Source of the DNA: GCA-002708145 sp045562755
GTDB lineage: Bacteria; Chloroflexota; Dehalococcoidia; Lucifugimonadales; Lucifugimonadaceae
DNA: 64,000 nucleotides
NCBI GenBank assembly: GCA_045562755.1
Contig: JBJKVF010000001.1
Coordinates: forward strand, 1-64,000
Direction of reading: 5' to 3'
The position numbers and the translations under genes were made by a program. Shown here one piece after another: positions 43,386-52,636 of this stretch. Within the stretch, counting starts at the first letter, position 1; every line of letters begins with the position of its first letter. Under the pieces are notes generated by a model. It did not search any database, was not told the DNA's origin, and worked only from the letters and a program-made list of their open reading frames with translations.

Positions 43386-44366
43386 ATGAAAATAGATATT
43401 TCAAAAAAATTTACTAAAGAGCTATGCGCTAGGGCTCTAAGCTTTATTGATATTCTAACCTCTTCTCAAAAAGAAAAATTATTTTTTTCTTTTTCTGATA
43501 AAGAAAGATTTAATTGGCATTACACACCAATTAAGAAGTATGGACTAACTATATCAGAGATGAACGAAGATCAACAAAATATGGCTTTTAATATAATTAA
43601 ATTATTGCTTAGTGAGATGGGTCATCAAACGTTTAAAGAGATAATAGAATTAGAGAAAATACTTTATGAATGGGAAAAACTTCAGGGTGAAAAAAATCAT
43701 TGGATTAGAGATAGCGGTATATATTATTTTGCTATATTTGGTGACCCTAATAATGATGACACTCCATGGGGTATAAGAGTAAATGGTCACCATATTCTAA
43801 TAACTGTTAACTTTTCATCAAAATTCATATCTTTTCTTCCTAGTTTTTTTGGTGCAAATCCTGCGGAAATCTTACATGGTAAAAGAAAAGGTGAAAAGAC
43901 TCTTCTGAAAGAAGAAAATCTAGCTAGAAGTTTTATAAAATCTATGAATTTTCATCAGTCTAAAAAAGCAATATTACACGAAAATGCCCCAGCAGACATA
44001 ATTACTCAAAATGTAATTCATGTTAAGAAATTTCACATTGAAGATGGAATTAAATATAGCTCGTTATTTGATTCTCAAAAATTATTATTAAAAACATTAA
44101 TAAGTCATTATTTTAGTAGATTTAATAATCTTGTATTTAATGAATACATTGAAAAATTATCTAATTTAGAACAGACGAGATTTGCTTGGGCTGGATCTAT
44201 TTCTCCAAAAAAACCTCACTATTATTCTATTTATCATCCTGAATTCATAATAGAGTATGACAATACTCAAAATGATTCGAATCACATTCACACAGTAATT
44301 CGTGATATTAAGAATGACTGGGGTGAAAACTTGTTATCTCTACATTATGAAAAATTTCATATCTAA
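43386..44366 (+). CDS. DUF3500-family protein
   Basis: The 326-residue protein matches the pattern I know for DUF3500: FSDKERFNWHYTPIKKYGLTISEM, a repeated YYFAIFGDPNN, WGIRVNGHHILITVNF, and FFGANPAE. The paired histidines in GHH and the acidic pairs suggest a metal site, but no function is established. There is no signal peptide. It diverges from the RidA-like gene across 77 bases. Confidence 0.7.
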   Translation: MKIDISKKFTKELCARALSFIDILTSSQKEKLFFSFSDKERFNWHYTPIKKYGLTISEMNEDQQNMAFNIIKLLLSEMGHQTFKEIIELEKILYEWEKLQGEKNHWIRDSGIYYFAIFGDPNNDDTPWGIRVNGHHILITVNFSSKFISFLPSFFGANPAEILHGKRKGEKTLLKEENLARSFIKSMNFHQSKKAILHENAPADIITQNVIHVKKFHIEDGIKYSSLFDSQKLLLKTLISHYFSRFNNLVFNEYIEKLSNLEQTRFAWAGSISPKKPHYYSIYHPEFIIEYDNTQNDSNHIHTVIRDIKNDWGENLLSLHYEKFHI

Positions 44367-44371
44367 ATTAA

Positions 44372-44719
44372 TCAATTTTTCCATCTTGGGATAGTACCAC
44401 CCTCAGGTCCTCTAGAAGATTTATATAAAACTTTATTGTTTTCGAATGGTTTTTTATTGTCTTGAGCAATATTTTTTTTCCCACTCCAATAACTTGAAAC
44501 TTTTCCACAGTTATTCTTTTCACATAAGTCAGATTCGTACAGAGGATTTTCTGCATGACAAGTTTGGCACAAAGAAACAAGTTTTTTTTCAATAACATTT
44601 TTATTTAGTTCAACATCTCCGCCACATGTAGGACAACTAGGTTTAGTTGCTGGAATAAATTTTGAGTAGATTTTATAATTACATATCTTGCATGTGAATA
44701 AATTATTTTTCATTTTCAT
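44372..44719 (-). CDS. small zinc-ribbon protein
   Basis: The 115-residue protein has four cysteine pairs: CKIC near residue 10, CPTC near 29, CQTC near 51 and CEKNNC near 66, consistent with two zinc ribbons. The C-terminal third is polar and ends RGPEGGTIPRWKN. I do not recognise a named family. It overlaps the MFS gene upstream by 17 bases, so it is co-transcribed with it. Confidence 0.65.
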   Translation of the reverse strand: MKMKNNLFTCKICNYKIYSKFIPATKPSCPTCGGDVELNKNVIEKKLVSLCQTCHAENPLYESDLCEKNNCGKVSSYWSGKKNIAQDNKKPFENNKVLYKSSRGPEGGTIPRWKN

Positions 44720-45980
44720 ATGTTCCTATATTTGGTGGTTTTGGCTTTGATGCAAACAAAATTGTTATTGACGCTATAACACAAGTTAATCCTAAGAAGT
44801 ATAGAACTCCTACATAACTTTTATGTATATCATATATTCTACCCACAATTACTGGAGAAATCATCATGCCAAGCATCATAGGAAAGCTAGACATACCCAA
44901 AATCATACCAAAATGTTTTCTACCAAAATATTCTCCTCTGAGTGCGTGAAGCATTGGTGTTCTTGCTCCAAACCCAATACCCCATAAAACTGCAAAAATA
45001 ACACTTTCAATATATGAGTTTGCCATTCCTAAAACAATTAATGATGAACCTTGTATAAGTATTAAAAACGGTAATACTTTTCTCTTGTTAAATTTATCAC
45101 CTATCAATCCACCAATCATTTGAAACAAGAATGAGGTAAAAGCCATGATGGGTAAAATTGTTGATGCAAGTGCGTCAGTTAAATTTGCTCCATTATTATC
45201 TGTTAGTTGAAAAAATATATGTGCTGATATTGCTCCTACTGAAAGATTTGTGAATGTATGCGTAATAGAAATACCCCAAAAGCCTCGAGTTTTAATAGCC
45301 TCATTAGGTTTAAAATCATACTGGTAAAAATAATTATCATTAGACTGAGATTTTTTATCATTTTTAGTATTATTTATTTGAACATTATTTTGATTTTTTT
45401 TGCCAATTATTAAAGATAATGGTGGTCCAGCTAGTATAGAAATTATTCCAATAAACAAAGTTGTTTCTCTCCATCCATGATTATTAATATTCCACACAAT
45501 TAAAGGTACAAATAATCCACCTAGGCTTGATCCTGATATAACTATAGCCATTCCGGTAGCTCTTCTTTTTGACATCCAAGAGTTTACAGAGTGCATTGAA
45601 GGTACAAATCCTCCAAGAGAGAATCCAAGTGAAACAATAAAAAATGAAAAATAATACATTACAGGACCTGAAATTTTTGAAAAAATTATCATACCGATTC
45701 CTGCAAAAGTAAATCCAAATAATATCATTTTTCCTGATCCAAATTTGTCAGTTAACCATCCTTCAAGTGGTCCAAATAGTGCACCGCCAAACCTACCAAA
45801 TGAAGCTACTCCTGATACTAATGCTCTAGACCAGCCAAATTCATCTTCTATTGCTCTAAATAGAGTACTAGCAGCTTGAAAGGTTGGCCCTGAGCTTATC
45901 ATCATGTTGAAAGATCCGGCTATTGCAACCCACCAGCCATAATATATTGGTTTTTTATTTTTACGTCTGAAAAAAAACAT
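44703..45980 (-). CDS. MFS transporter (OFA / monocarboxylate-like), second copy
   Basis: The 425-residue protein has twelve hydrophobic segments. It starts MFFFRRKNKKPIYYGWWVAIAGSFNM, the opening seen in OFA carriers, and shares the GWSRALVSG pattern with the other MFS in this window. The open frame extends 21 codons further but without a ribosome site. It diverges from an SDR gene and is followed by the zinc-ribbon gene. The substrate is unknown; an organic acid is a family-based guess. Confidence 0.82.
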   Translation of the reverse strand: MFFFRRKNKKPIYYGWWVAIAGSFNMMISSGPTFQAASTLFRAIEDEFGWSRALVSGVASFGRFGGALFGPLEGWLTDKFGSGKMILFGFTFAGIGMIIFSKISGPVMYYFSFFIVSLGFSLGGFVPSMHSVNSWMSKRRATGMAIVISGSSLGGLFVPLIVWNINNHGWRETTLFIGIISILAGPPLSLIIGKKNQNNVQINNTKNDKKSQSNDNYFYQYDFKPNEAIKTRGFWGISITHTFTNLSVGAISAHIFFQLTDNNGANLTDALASTILPIMAFTSFLFQMIGGLIGDKFNKRKVLPFLILIQGSSLIVLGMANSYIESVIFAVLWGIGFGARTPMLHALRGEYFGRKHFGMILGMSSFPMMLGMMISPVIVGRIYDIHKSYVGVLYFLGLTCVIASITILFASKPKPPNIGTYENEK

Positions 45981-46083
45981 ATCAATACTATAATATGTAA
46001 AATTATTTTTTTTTATTGCTGAAATGTTTATGTAAAATAACAAACTATGATAATTTAGAGATACCTAAGTTATGGAGTTATAT

Positions 46084-46848
46084 ATGAGTTCAAGATTAAA
46101 AGATAAAGTTTCGGTTATTACAGGAGGCGCTTCTGGTATTGGTGAGGCAACAACTAGGATATTTTCTGATGAGGGATCAAAGGTTGTGATTGCAGATTTG
46201 GATATAGATAAAGGTAAAATTCTGCAGGATGAAATTAACTTAAATAATGGAAATGCAATATTTATAAAAATTAATGTAGCTAATGAAAAAGAATGGGACC
46301 AATTAGTTGATGTAGTAATAAAGAAATGGGGCAAAATAGATATATTAGTTAATAATGCTGGTCTTTCTGGGGCTAAAGGTAGAGCTGTAGTAGAGGAAAC
46401 AACATTAAGTAATTGGAATGATGTTTTTGCTGTTAATTCTACCGCAATTATGCTTGGAACCAGAGCGGTAATTCCTCATATGAGAAATGTTGGAGGAGGA
46501 TCGATAATAAACGTTTCTTCAATATTTGGTATTGTAGGTTCTCCTGCAGGAGCAGCCTATCATGCTTCGAAAGGTGCAGCTAGAACTTTTAGTAAGGGAG
46601 CTGCGGTTCAATATGGTAAAGATAAAATTAGGGTTAATTCTATTCACCCTGGTTTTACAGATACACCAATGACTTTGGATATTCATTCACAGGAAGAAAT
46701 AAGAGATTATCGTCTAAACATGACTCCACTTGGTAGGTTAGGTTTACCCGAAGATATTGCCTACGGAATACTTTATCTAGCCTCAGACGAATCATCATGG
46801 GTAACAGGTACTGAGCTCATAGTAGATGGGGGTGAAACAGCTTGGTAA
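46084..46848 (+). CDS. short-chain dehydrogenase/reductase
   Basis: The 254-residue classical SDR has SVITGGASGIGEA, NNAGLSG, NVSSIFG, the catalytic YHASK, and the end WVTGTELIVDGGE. GGAG at 46075 fits the ATG at 46084, not the ATG at 46072 that contains it. The substrate is unknown. It diverges from the second MFS carrier, a common pairing of uptake and oxidation in organic-acid users. Confidence 0.9.
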   Translation: MSSRLKDKVSVITGGASGIGEATTRIFSDEGSKVVIADLDIDKGKILQDEINLNNGNAIFIKINVANEKEWDQLVDVVIKKWGKIDILVNNAGLSGAKGRAVVEETTLSNWNDVFAVNSTAIMLGTRAVIPHMRNVGGGSIINVSSIFGIVGSPAGAAYHASKGAARTFSKGAAVQYGKDKIRVNSIHPGFTDTPMTLDIHSQEEIRDYRLNMTPLGRLGLPEDIAYGILYLASDESSWVTGTELIVDGGETAW

Positions 46849-46860
46849 CAATTAGTCTTA

Positions 46861-48825
46861 TTAATTAAGTAAGGTTATAATACTTTTACCCAGGAATTTT
46901 TTATCTCGATTTAGCTTATTTTTTGTAGGATTTTTTATTCCAAAAATCTCAAGAATTGTAGGTCCAATATCATATAGTCTAGCTGGAAAATGGCTTAATT
47001 TTGTTTTTTTATTCAAAATTATAGTTGTAAGTATTTCATTAGCGCTATGCGATGAATCAAGATCTTCGATGTTTCCGTGATCTGAGGTGATAATAATGGG
47101 AATGTTTTTTGCTTTGGCTGCCTCCAGCATTGAGCGAATTGATTTTTCTACTGATTTATAGGCTATTTTGGCTTCTTCATATTTTTCCGGCATACAATGT
47201 CCGATCATGTCAGTTGAAGCAAGATTACAGATTATTAAGTTATGCCCGGTTGATTCAATTGTTGATATCACTTCATCAGTTATCTCATTATTTCTCATTT
47301 CTGGGAATAGAAAAAAGTCAGTGTCAGAATTTACGCCATCTGATACGCTATGTGATGGTATAATTTTTCTATATTCTACTGTATCTTCTATTTTTTCTCT
47401 TCTGCCCCTAATAAAATATCCAACGTGAGATGCCTTAACGCTTTCTCCTATTAGAGCATATGTTTTATTTTGCGTAAGGCTTTTCCATTGATATAGTAAA
47501 TTATCATCAAGGGGCTCTGTTTTGTATGCCACCTTTACATGAGATTTTTCCTCAAAATAAGGGTCATACTCAGCTATTGTGCATATATTTAATTTTAGCC
47601 CATGTTCCAACCAATCTGCTTTCCAATTTTTACCTCTATTTTTTGCTTCATTCAGCAAATATTTTTTTGAATCTGACAGCCATGCTGTCTTAATCCTTTG
47701 TCGGTCAGACCTAAAGTTAAGATTTATGAATGAGTCATTAGTATCAATAATTGGAACCTTTTTATTGTTTCTTAGTATTGATATCGGTGGAATACTTTGA
47801 TCGTTTGTTCCGCTTAAGTGACAGGATTTAATAAAACTAATTACATCAGAAACACTTTTTGCAGGCTGGAATTTTTTCCCAGTTAAGTGCATGAAGTCAG
47901 AATAAGCCGCTTCCTCTCTGAAGTCTCTATCCATAGCTGATGATCTTCCTACTATCCAGCAAAGGCTTTCAATTGCTTTGTACTTTTCTAGTAAATTTTT
48001 TAATTTATATAAAAAACCTTCCTCCTCATCCGAATTTTTTACGGAACTAAAATTCCCTGAATCTCTACCATCAAGAATAGCCTGCATCTGAAGTTTTTCA
48101 GGAGGAAGCTTGTGTTGAATAAATACTAATTTTAGAAAAGCTTCCAAATGGTTCCATGCGCTATGAACTCTTCCATTCGATCCTTTTGTTCCTGAGAGTA
48201 GAAAAGAGAAATTAATTTTAGTGTTATTTTGTATAGCTTTATTGATACATGAATTTAGATTAGAGTTTTCGTAAAAACTTTTATTTTTGATAGATTCAGA
48301 AATTTCTAAGGGAATTTGACTAGCAAGTGATAAATTTCCTATTTGCTGATGTCCAGTTTCCGAATTACCTTGGACTGTTGGTTTAATATCTTCGTATCCA
48401 ACCCATATTCCTGATGCTTTAGTTGGAATGGAGTAATTATTATTTCTAATTTCTGCCAAATTGTCACACTTAGAGGCCCATGGAACATATTTATATTCTT
48501 CTGAAATGTCATATATTTTTTTATTTATTTTATTTAAAAGAGATTTTGGGAATTCTGAACGTATATTAACAATTTTTTCTAGATTATTATTCATAAAATC
48601 TAATGTGTGATTTTCATCAAAAACTTCAGAAGAAATTGGGTACAATGGAGCAAGATATAAATTTTCATCTAGATTATTTTTATTATACAAATATAGAAGT
48701 TCACTTTTTTCTATAGAAGATAAATTGTCCCATACTTTAACTATTATTTTTTTTGATGTGGTTGGGTTAAATCCAAGTCCATCTATAATAATTAGTAGTA
48801 ATCTATTGTCGTTATTTTTTTGCAA
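46861..48825 (-). CDS. gpmI: 2,3-bisphosphoglycerate-independent phosphoglycerate mutase, enlarged
   Basis: The protein keeps the iPGM landmarks: LLIIIDGLGF at the start with the first metal aspartate (Asp15), VQGNSETGHQQIG with the phosphoserine Ser155, the sugar-binding HSAWNHLEAF, AILDGRDS, GRSSAMDRD, and the final metal site SDHGNIED with HSAN. It interconverts 3- and 2-phosphoglycerate. At 654 residues it exceeds the usual 510; the serine is at 155 in place of about 62, so some 90 residues are inserted between the first aspartate and the serine. The motif GNSEVGH reads GNSETGH. Confidence 0.85.
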   Translation of the reverse strand: MQKNNDNRLLLIIIDGLGFNPTTSKKIIVKVWDNLSSIEKSELLYLYNKNNLDENLYLAPLYPISSEVFDENHTLDFMNNNLEKIVNIRSEFPKSLLNKINKKIYDISEEYKYVPWASKCDNLAEIRNNNYSIPTKASGIWVGYEDIKPTVQGNSETGHQQIGNLSLASQIPLEISESIKNKSFYENSNLNSCINKAIQNNTKINFSFLLSGTKGSNGRVHSAWNHLEAFLKLVFIQHKLPPEKLQMQAILDGRDSGNFSSVKNSDEEEGFLYKLKNLLEKYKAIESLCWIVGRSSAMDRDFREEAAYSDFMHLTGKKFQPAKSVSDVISFIKSCHLSGTNDQSIPPISILRNNKKVPIIDTNDSFINLNFRSDRQRIKTAWLSDSKKYLLNEAKNRGKNWKADWLEHGLKLNICTIAEYDPYFEEKSHVKVAYKTEPLDDNLLYQWKSLTQNKTYALIGESVKASHVGYFIRGRREKIEDTVEYRKIIPSHSVSDGVNSDTDFFLFPEMRNNEITDEVISTIESTGHNLIICNLASTDMIGHCMPEKYEEAKIAYKSVEKSIRSMLEAAKAKNIPIIITSDHGNIEDLDSSHSANEILTTIILNKKTKLSHFPARLYDIGPTILEIFGIKNPTKNKLNRDKKFLGKSIITLLN

Positions 48826-48841
48826 TATAGTTGTCTTTCAG

Positions 48842-49417
48842 TTATTTGGAATCAAGAATTTTTATATAAGATATATTCTGAATATTTAATGAGTTTTTAT
48901 TTATTTCTAAAGCATAATTATACATTTTTTTTGGCTTGTAATTCACGGATTCTGATCTACATTTATTTTTATACTCAGTATACGAGATTTTTTCATAATT
49001 ATTACATGGCTTCATTTTTTTAAAATCTACGATGTATAATTTATCATCATTTTTTACAAGGTATAAAATATCTACAGGGAAATTAACATTAAACATCCAA
49101 AAACCAATATTTTGCTCTGCTTGAAATTTAAATAGCATGCCTGATGACTCAGTGATTTCTTTCCTGCACATTAGACCAGTAGATATTTCTTTGTGCTCAT
49201 CCGCAAGCTCAGTGGACAAAACTTTACTAGAATTGTTAATAAAAAAAACTTCTACTTTTATTTTTTCAAAAACTGTACCATCCCAATTTTCGCAGTTGAT
49301 AGGATAATTTTCTTGTGTTGGAATTACGTTCTCGGTAGTATTTTTAGACCTTGAACAAGAAATTAAAACTACAAAAATCAATAATGCTATGATTGCTGTG
49401 ATTCTTATGTTTTTCAT
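48842..49417 (-). CDS. DUF192-family lipoprotein
   Basis: The 191-residue protein has a lipoprotein signal with VLISC (Cys21), then a DUF192 domain: VEVFFINNSSKV, EISTGLMCRKEI, SGMLFKFQAEQNIGFWMFNVNFPVDILYL. The domain is widespread and of unknown function; it sits outside the membrane here. It lies between gpmI and the enolase-superfamily gene, on the same strand as both. Confidence 0.8.
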   Translation of the reverse strand: MKNIRITAIIALLIFVVLISCSRSKNTTENVIPTQENYPINCENWDGTVFEKIKVEVFFINNSSKVLSTELADEHKEISTGLMCRKEITESSGMLFKFQAEQNIGFWMFNVNFPVDILYLVKNDDKLYIVDFKKMKPCNNYEKISYTEYKNKCRSESVNYKPKKMYNYALEINKNSLNIQNISYIKILDSK

Positions 49418-49420
49418 AAA

Positions 49421-50539
49421 TTATTTTCTAGGATCTACTAATTTCGTAGGCTTATCAACAGATCTCTCTCTCATTCTATTGAGGTTGTATGCTAATCCTA
49501 GGCCTGGTGAATCAGGTACTTGAATTGAACCATCAATTGGTTCAAACTCTTCGTCTAAAATAGAATCATTATCCTTAATAGATACTTTTTCAATATTATA
49601 TTCTTGAAAATATGGATAGTTATTACTAGTTGAAATTATGTGTGCATGAGCAGCGGTAGAGCCATAAGGTTGTGTATTATGAGTTGTTAGAATAGCATTT
49701 TTAGATGTAAGAGCACTTTCTATTCTTAAATGTTCAGTTATTCCTCCTACCTTAACGACATCGGGTTGCATAATATCTGGCTTACCATATTTCAGTAATC
49801 TCATATGTTCCCATCTTGTAAATGCATTTTCTCCAGCAGCAATTGGAATATCTAATTTTTCTGATACTCTTGATAGACCTTCCATATCTTTCATAGATTT
49901 TACTGGTTCTTCAAAATGAAAAACATTTAAATCCTCTAATTGTTTACCTATTTCTATAGCATGAGATACAGAGTAAGCGCCATTAACATCTACCATAATT
50001 TCTATTTGATTTCCAAGTTCTTTCCTAATCTCTTTTACAGTATTTATTGTATTATCATTGTCTATGTCATCTATTTTTGAAGGGTTAGCTGAGTGCATTT
50101 TGTAAGCCTTGAAACCTTGGTCTAAAAACTTCCCAACTCTAATAGCCTCCTCTTTTGGAGTAAGATCTCTTCTAAGAGAACTTGCATATAAAGAAATTTT
50201 GTCCTTTTGTTTACCACCTATTAGTTTATTTATAGGTTCTTGATGTACTTTCCCTTTAATATCCCACAATGCAATATCAACCCCAGATGCTGCAGTTAAT
50301 AAAGTGCCAAGAGGGCCCATAGTAGCTCCAGAATTAAGCATGTCATCCCATATTTCATTATTTTTAAAAGGGGATTTTCCAATTACTAAGGGAGCAAAAA
50401 CAGTCTCTACAACAGCCTTAGTGACGTAGGGGGCTCTTCTAAAACATTCTCCAAATCCAATTATTCCTTCATCAGTGTTTATTATGACATAAGGATATTG
50501 TTCATCTAAAACTAAACACTCAACAGAAACTACTTTCAT
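49421..50539 (-). CDS. enolase-superfamily (mandelate racemase / muconate lactonizing-like) enzyme
   Basis: The 372-residue protein has the TIM-barrel active-site string: KAYKMHS (Lys147-Met-His149), MVDVNGAYS, FHFEEPVK and AAGEN with the three metal ligands, then TTHNTQPYG and YFQEY. Members abstract a proton beside a carboxylate; most have K-x-K at the second strand, here K-x-H, so the exact reaction is open (a sugar-acid dehydratase is plausible). Many copies of this family are characteristic of SAR202-type genomes. Its ATG overlaps the ispH stop. Confidence 0.85.
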   Translation of the reverse strand: MKVVSVECLVLDEQYPYVIINTDEGIIGFGECFRRAPYVTKAVVETVFAPLVIGKSPFKNNEIWDDMLNSGATMGPLGTLLTAASGVDIALWDIKGKVHQEPINKLIGGKQKDKISLYASSLRRDLTPKEEAIRVGKFLDQGFKAYKMHSANPSKIDDIDNDNTINTVKEIRKELGNQIEIMVDVNGAYSVSHAIEIGKQLEDLNVFHFEEPVKSMKDMEGLSRVSEKLDIPIAAGENAFTRWEHMRLLKYGKPDIMQPDVVKVGGITEHLRIESALTSKNAILTTHNTQPYGSTAAHAHIISTSNNYPYFQEYNIEKVSIKDNDSILDEEFEPIDGSIQVPDSPGLGLAYNLNRMRERSVDKPTKLVDPRK

Positions 50540-51459
50540 GAACTTTCCTCAGAAAAAACTTCTTTTACTTTTTTTGGAAGAGAAAAAATTGTTTTTCTTT
50601 CTCCAGGTCCCACATCATGTATTTTTTTTGGATTGAGAGCTTTAATTACAGACTGAACTTGTTTTTCGGGTGTAGATGCTCCTGAGGTTATTCCAATTTT
50701 ATTAACATTTTTTAGCCAATTTAAATCTAATTCCTCAGGGCCATTAATCAAGTAGGCAGGTACTCCTTTTTTCAAGGCTACATCTCTTAGTCTATTGCAG
50801 TTAGAGCTATTTCTAGCACCTATCACTAATACTAGCTCTGTTATATCTGCTAACTCAATAGCTGCTTGTTGGCGATTAGTTGTGGCATAGCAGATATCAT
50901 TTCTAACAATAGCATTAGGGTTAGATTCTAAAATTTTTTTTATAGTTTTTGACGTGTCATCAACTGATAAAGTTGTTTGGGTAAGTACTGCCACTTGGTC
51001 ATTTCTTTCATATTTTGGTAGAACCCATTCATCTCGATCATCAATAAGATCCATATCAGATTGACCAGTAGTCCCTATTACTTCTTGATGTCCTTTATGA
51101 CCAACAAGAATAATCTTTTTTCCTTCTTTTTTATATTTTTTTGCCTCATTATGTACTCTAGTAACTAAGGGGCATGTAGCATCAATAACAGTTAAGTTTT
51201 TCTTTTTAGCTTTATTGTAATCTTCAGGCGGTGATCCATGTGCGCTAAATACAACTACTGAGTTATCAGGAACTTGATTAACTTGCTCGACAGTTATTGC
51301 TCCCATTTTTTCAACATCATCAACTACTTTTGGATTGTGTACTATCTGGTGTTTGACATAAACAGGTTTTCCATATTTTTCTATGGCAATTTTAACTATA
51401 TCAACAGCTAGATCTACTCCTGCACAAAAACCTCTTGGTTTAGCTAGATATACTTCCAT
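50536..51459 (-). CDS. ispH: 4-hydroxy-3-methylbut-2-enyl diphosphate reductase
   Basis: The 307-residue enzyme has the three cluster cysteines in PRGFCAGV (Cys12), DATCPLV and NDICYATTNRQ, with FSAHGSPP and VGHKGHQEV. It makes IPP and DMAPP from HMBPP in the last MEP step, using a [4Fe-4S] cluster and reduced ferredoxin. Length is normal. It ends in a four-base overlap with the enolase-superfamily gene, which may be coincidental to pathway. Confidence 0.94.
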   Translation of the reverse strand: MEVYLAKPRGFCAGVDLAVDIVKIAIEKYGKPVYVKHQIVHNPKVVDDVEKMGAITVEQVNQVPDNSVVVFSAHGSPPEDYNKAKKKNLTVIDATCPLVTRVHNEAKKYKKEGKKIILVGHKGHQEVIGTTGQSDMDLIDDRDEWVLPKYERNDQVAVLTQTTLSVDDTSKTIKKILESNPNAIVRNDICYATTNRQQAAIELADITELVLVIGARNSSNCNRLRDVALKKGVPAYLINGPEELDLNWLKNVNKIGITSGASTPEKQVQSVIKALNPKKIHDVGPGERKTIFSLPKKVKEVFSEESS

Positions 51460-51622
51460 AATTTCCTTTTAAATATAAATTTATTATAGTTGAATTTTAA
51501 ACTTTATTTTCAATTTAGTATATGGGTGAGTTTATTGTTTTACATTAATTTCTATAAATGATAGATTAAATATTGTCAGTGATTTCATCAGTTAAAGATT
51601 TTTTTAGTGCGAGGTAATAATA

Positions 51623-52579
51623 ATGAATGGATTTAATGGGAAGCCTGTAATTTTTTCCGGTAATTCTCATAATATTTTGGTTGAGGATATTTGTAAATAT
51701 TTGGATCAAGATGTTGGAAAAATTGAAGTTTTTAAATTTGCCAATGATAATACTTTTGTGAAAATATTAGAAAATGTCCGGCAAAAAGATGTTTTTATAC
51801 TCCAATCTACAGTTGAGCCTGTTAATGATAACATTATGGAATTACTCATTATGATTGATGCTGCTAAACGAGCTTCTGCAGGTAGAATAACTGCTGTAGT
51901 ACCATTTTATAGCTATGCCAGAACAGATAAGAAAGATCAACCTAGAGTACCCATTACTGGAAGACTAGTTGCTGATTTGCTTGAAACAGCCGGAGCAGAT
52001 AGAGTTGTGATGGTTGATTTGCATGCAGGGCAAGTACAAGGATTTTTTAAGGTACCTGTTGATGAATTAACGGCAATGCCTAACTTAGTAAAATATTTTA
52101 AGAAAAAGGATATACAGAATTCTGTGGTCGTAGCTACTGATATTGGCATTTCCAAAAAAGCTCGTGATTTTGCAAATTGGATTAATGTGCCACTAGCAAT
52201 TGTTGAAAAAAGAAGAATGGGAAATAACGATAAAGTGCAAAGTTTAAATGTTATTGGAGAAGTTAACTCTAAAAATATAATATTATTTGATGATGAAATT
52301 AGTAGTGGGGGGACAATGATAGCAGCTGCTGAAGCTATTCACAAGGCTGGTGGAAAGGATATATATGCTGTTGCTACTCATGGAGTATTACCGGGTGATT
52401 CAGCTAGCAAATTAGTAAAAAATAAATATATAAAAGAATTTGTTGTAACTGATACGGTTCCTATACCTTCCAATAAAATGAATAAAAAAATTAAAATTAT
52501 ATCAATTGCCCCTTTATTGGGTGAAGCTATAAGAAGAATTCATGAAGGTCAATCAGTAGGACAGCTATTTACCCATTAA
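51623..52579 (+). CDS. prs: ribose-phosphate pyrophosphokinase
   Basis: The 318-residue protein has FSGNSH, PFYSYARTDKKD with the ATP loop, VMVDLHAGQVQGFF, and the PRPP-binding DDEISSGGTMIAAAEAI. It makes PRPP for nucleotide, His, Trp and NAD synthesis. GAGG precedes the ATG at good distance. It leads secA by 57 bases and diverges from ispH across a 163-base AT-rich gap in which I find no clear element. Confidence 0.94.
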   Translation: MNGFNGKPVIFSGNSHNILVEDICKYLDQDVGKIEVFKFANDNTFVKILENVRQKDVFILQSTVEPVNDNIMELLIMIDAAKRASAGRITAVVPFYSYARTDKKDQPRVPITGRLVADLLETAGADRVVMVDLHAGQVQGFFKVPVDELTAMPNLVKYFKKKDIQNSVVVATDIGISKKARDFANWINVPLAIVEKRRMGNNDKVQSLNVIGEVNSKNIILFDDEISSGGTMIAAAEAIHKAGGKDIYAVATHGVLPGDSASKLVKNKYIKEFVVTDTVPIPSNKMNKKIKIISIAPLLGEAIRRIHEGQSVGQLFTH

Positions 52580-52636
52580 TCTTTTTAATTAAAAATAATT
52601 ACAACACGTTAAATATTTTTCATTTACAATAATAAT

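Noticed and set aside
47109..47428. Open frames opposite gpmI
   Set aside because: They sit within a confident long gene and show no independent coding signature.
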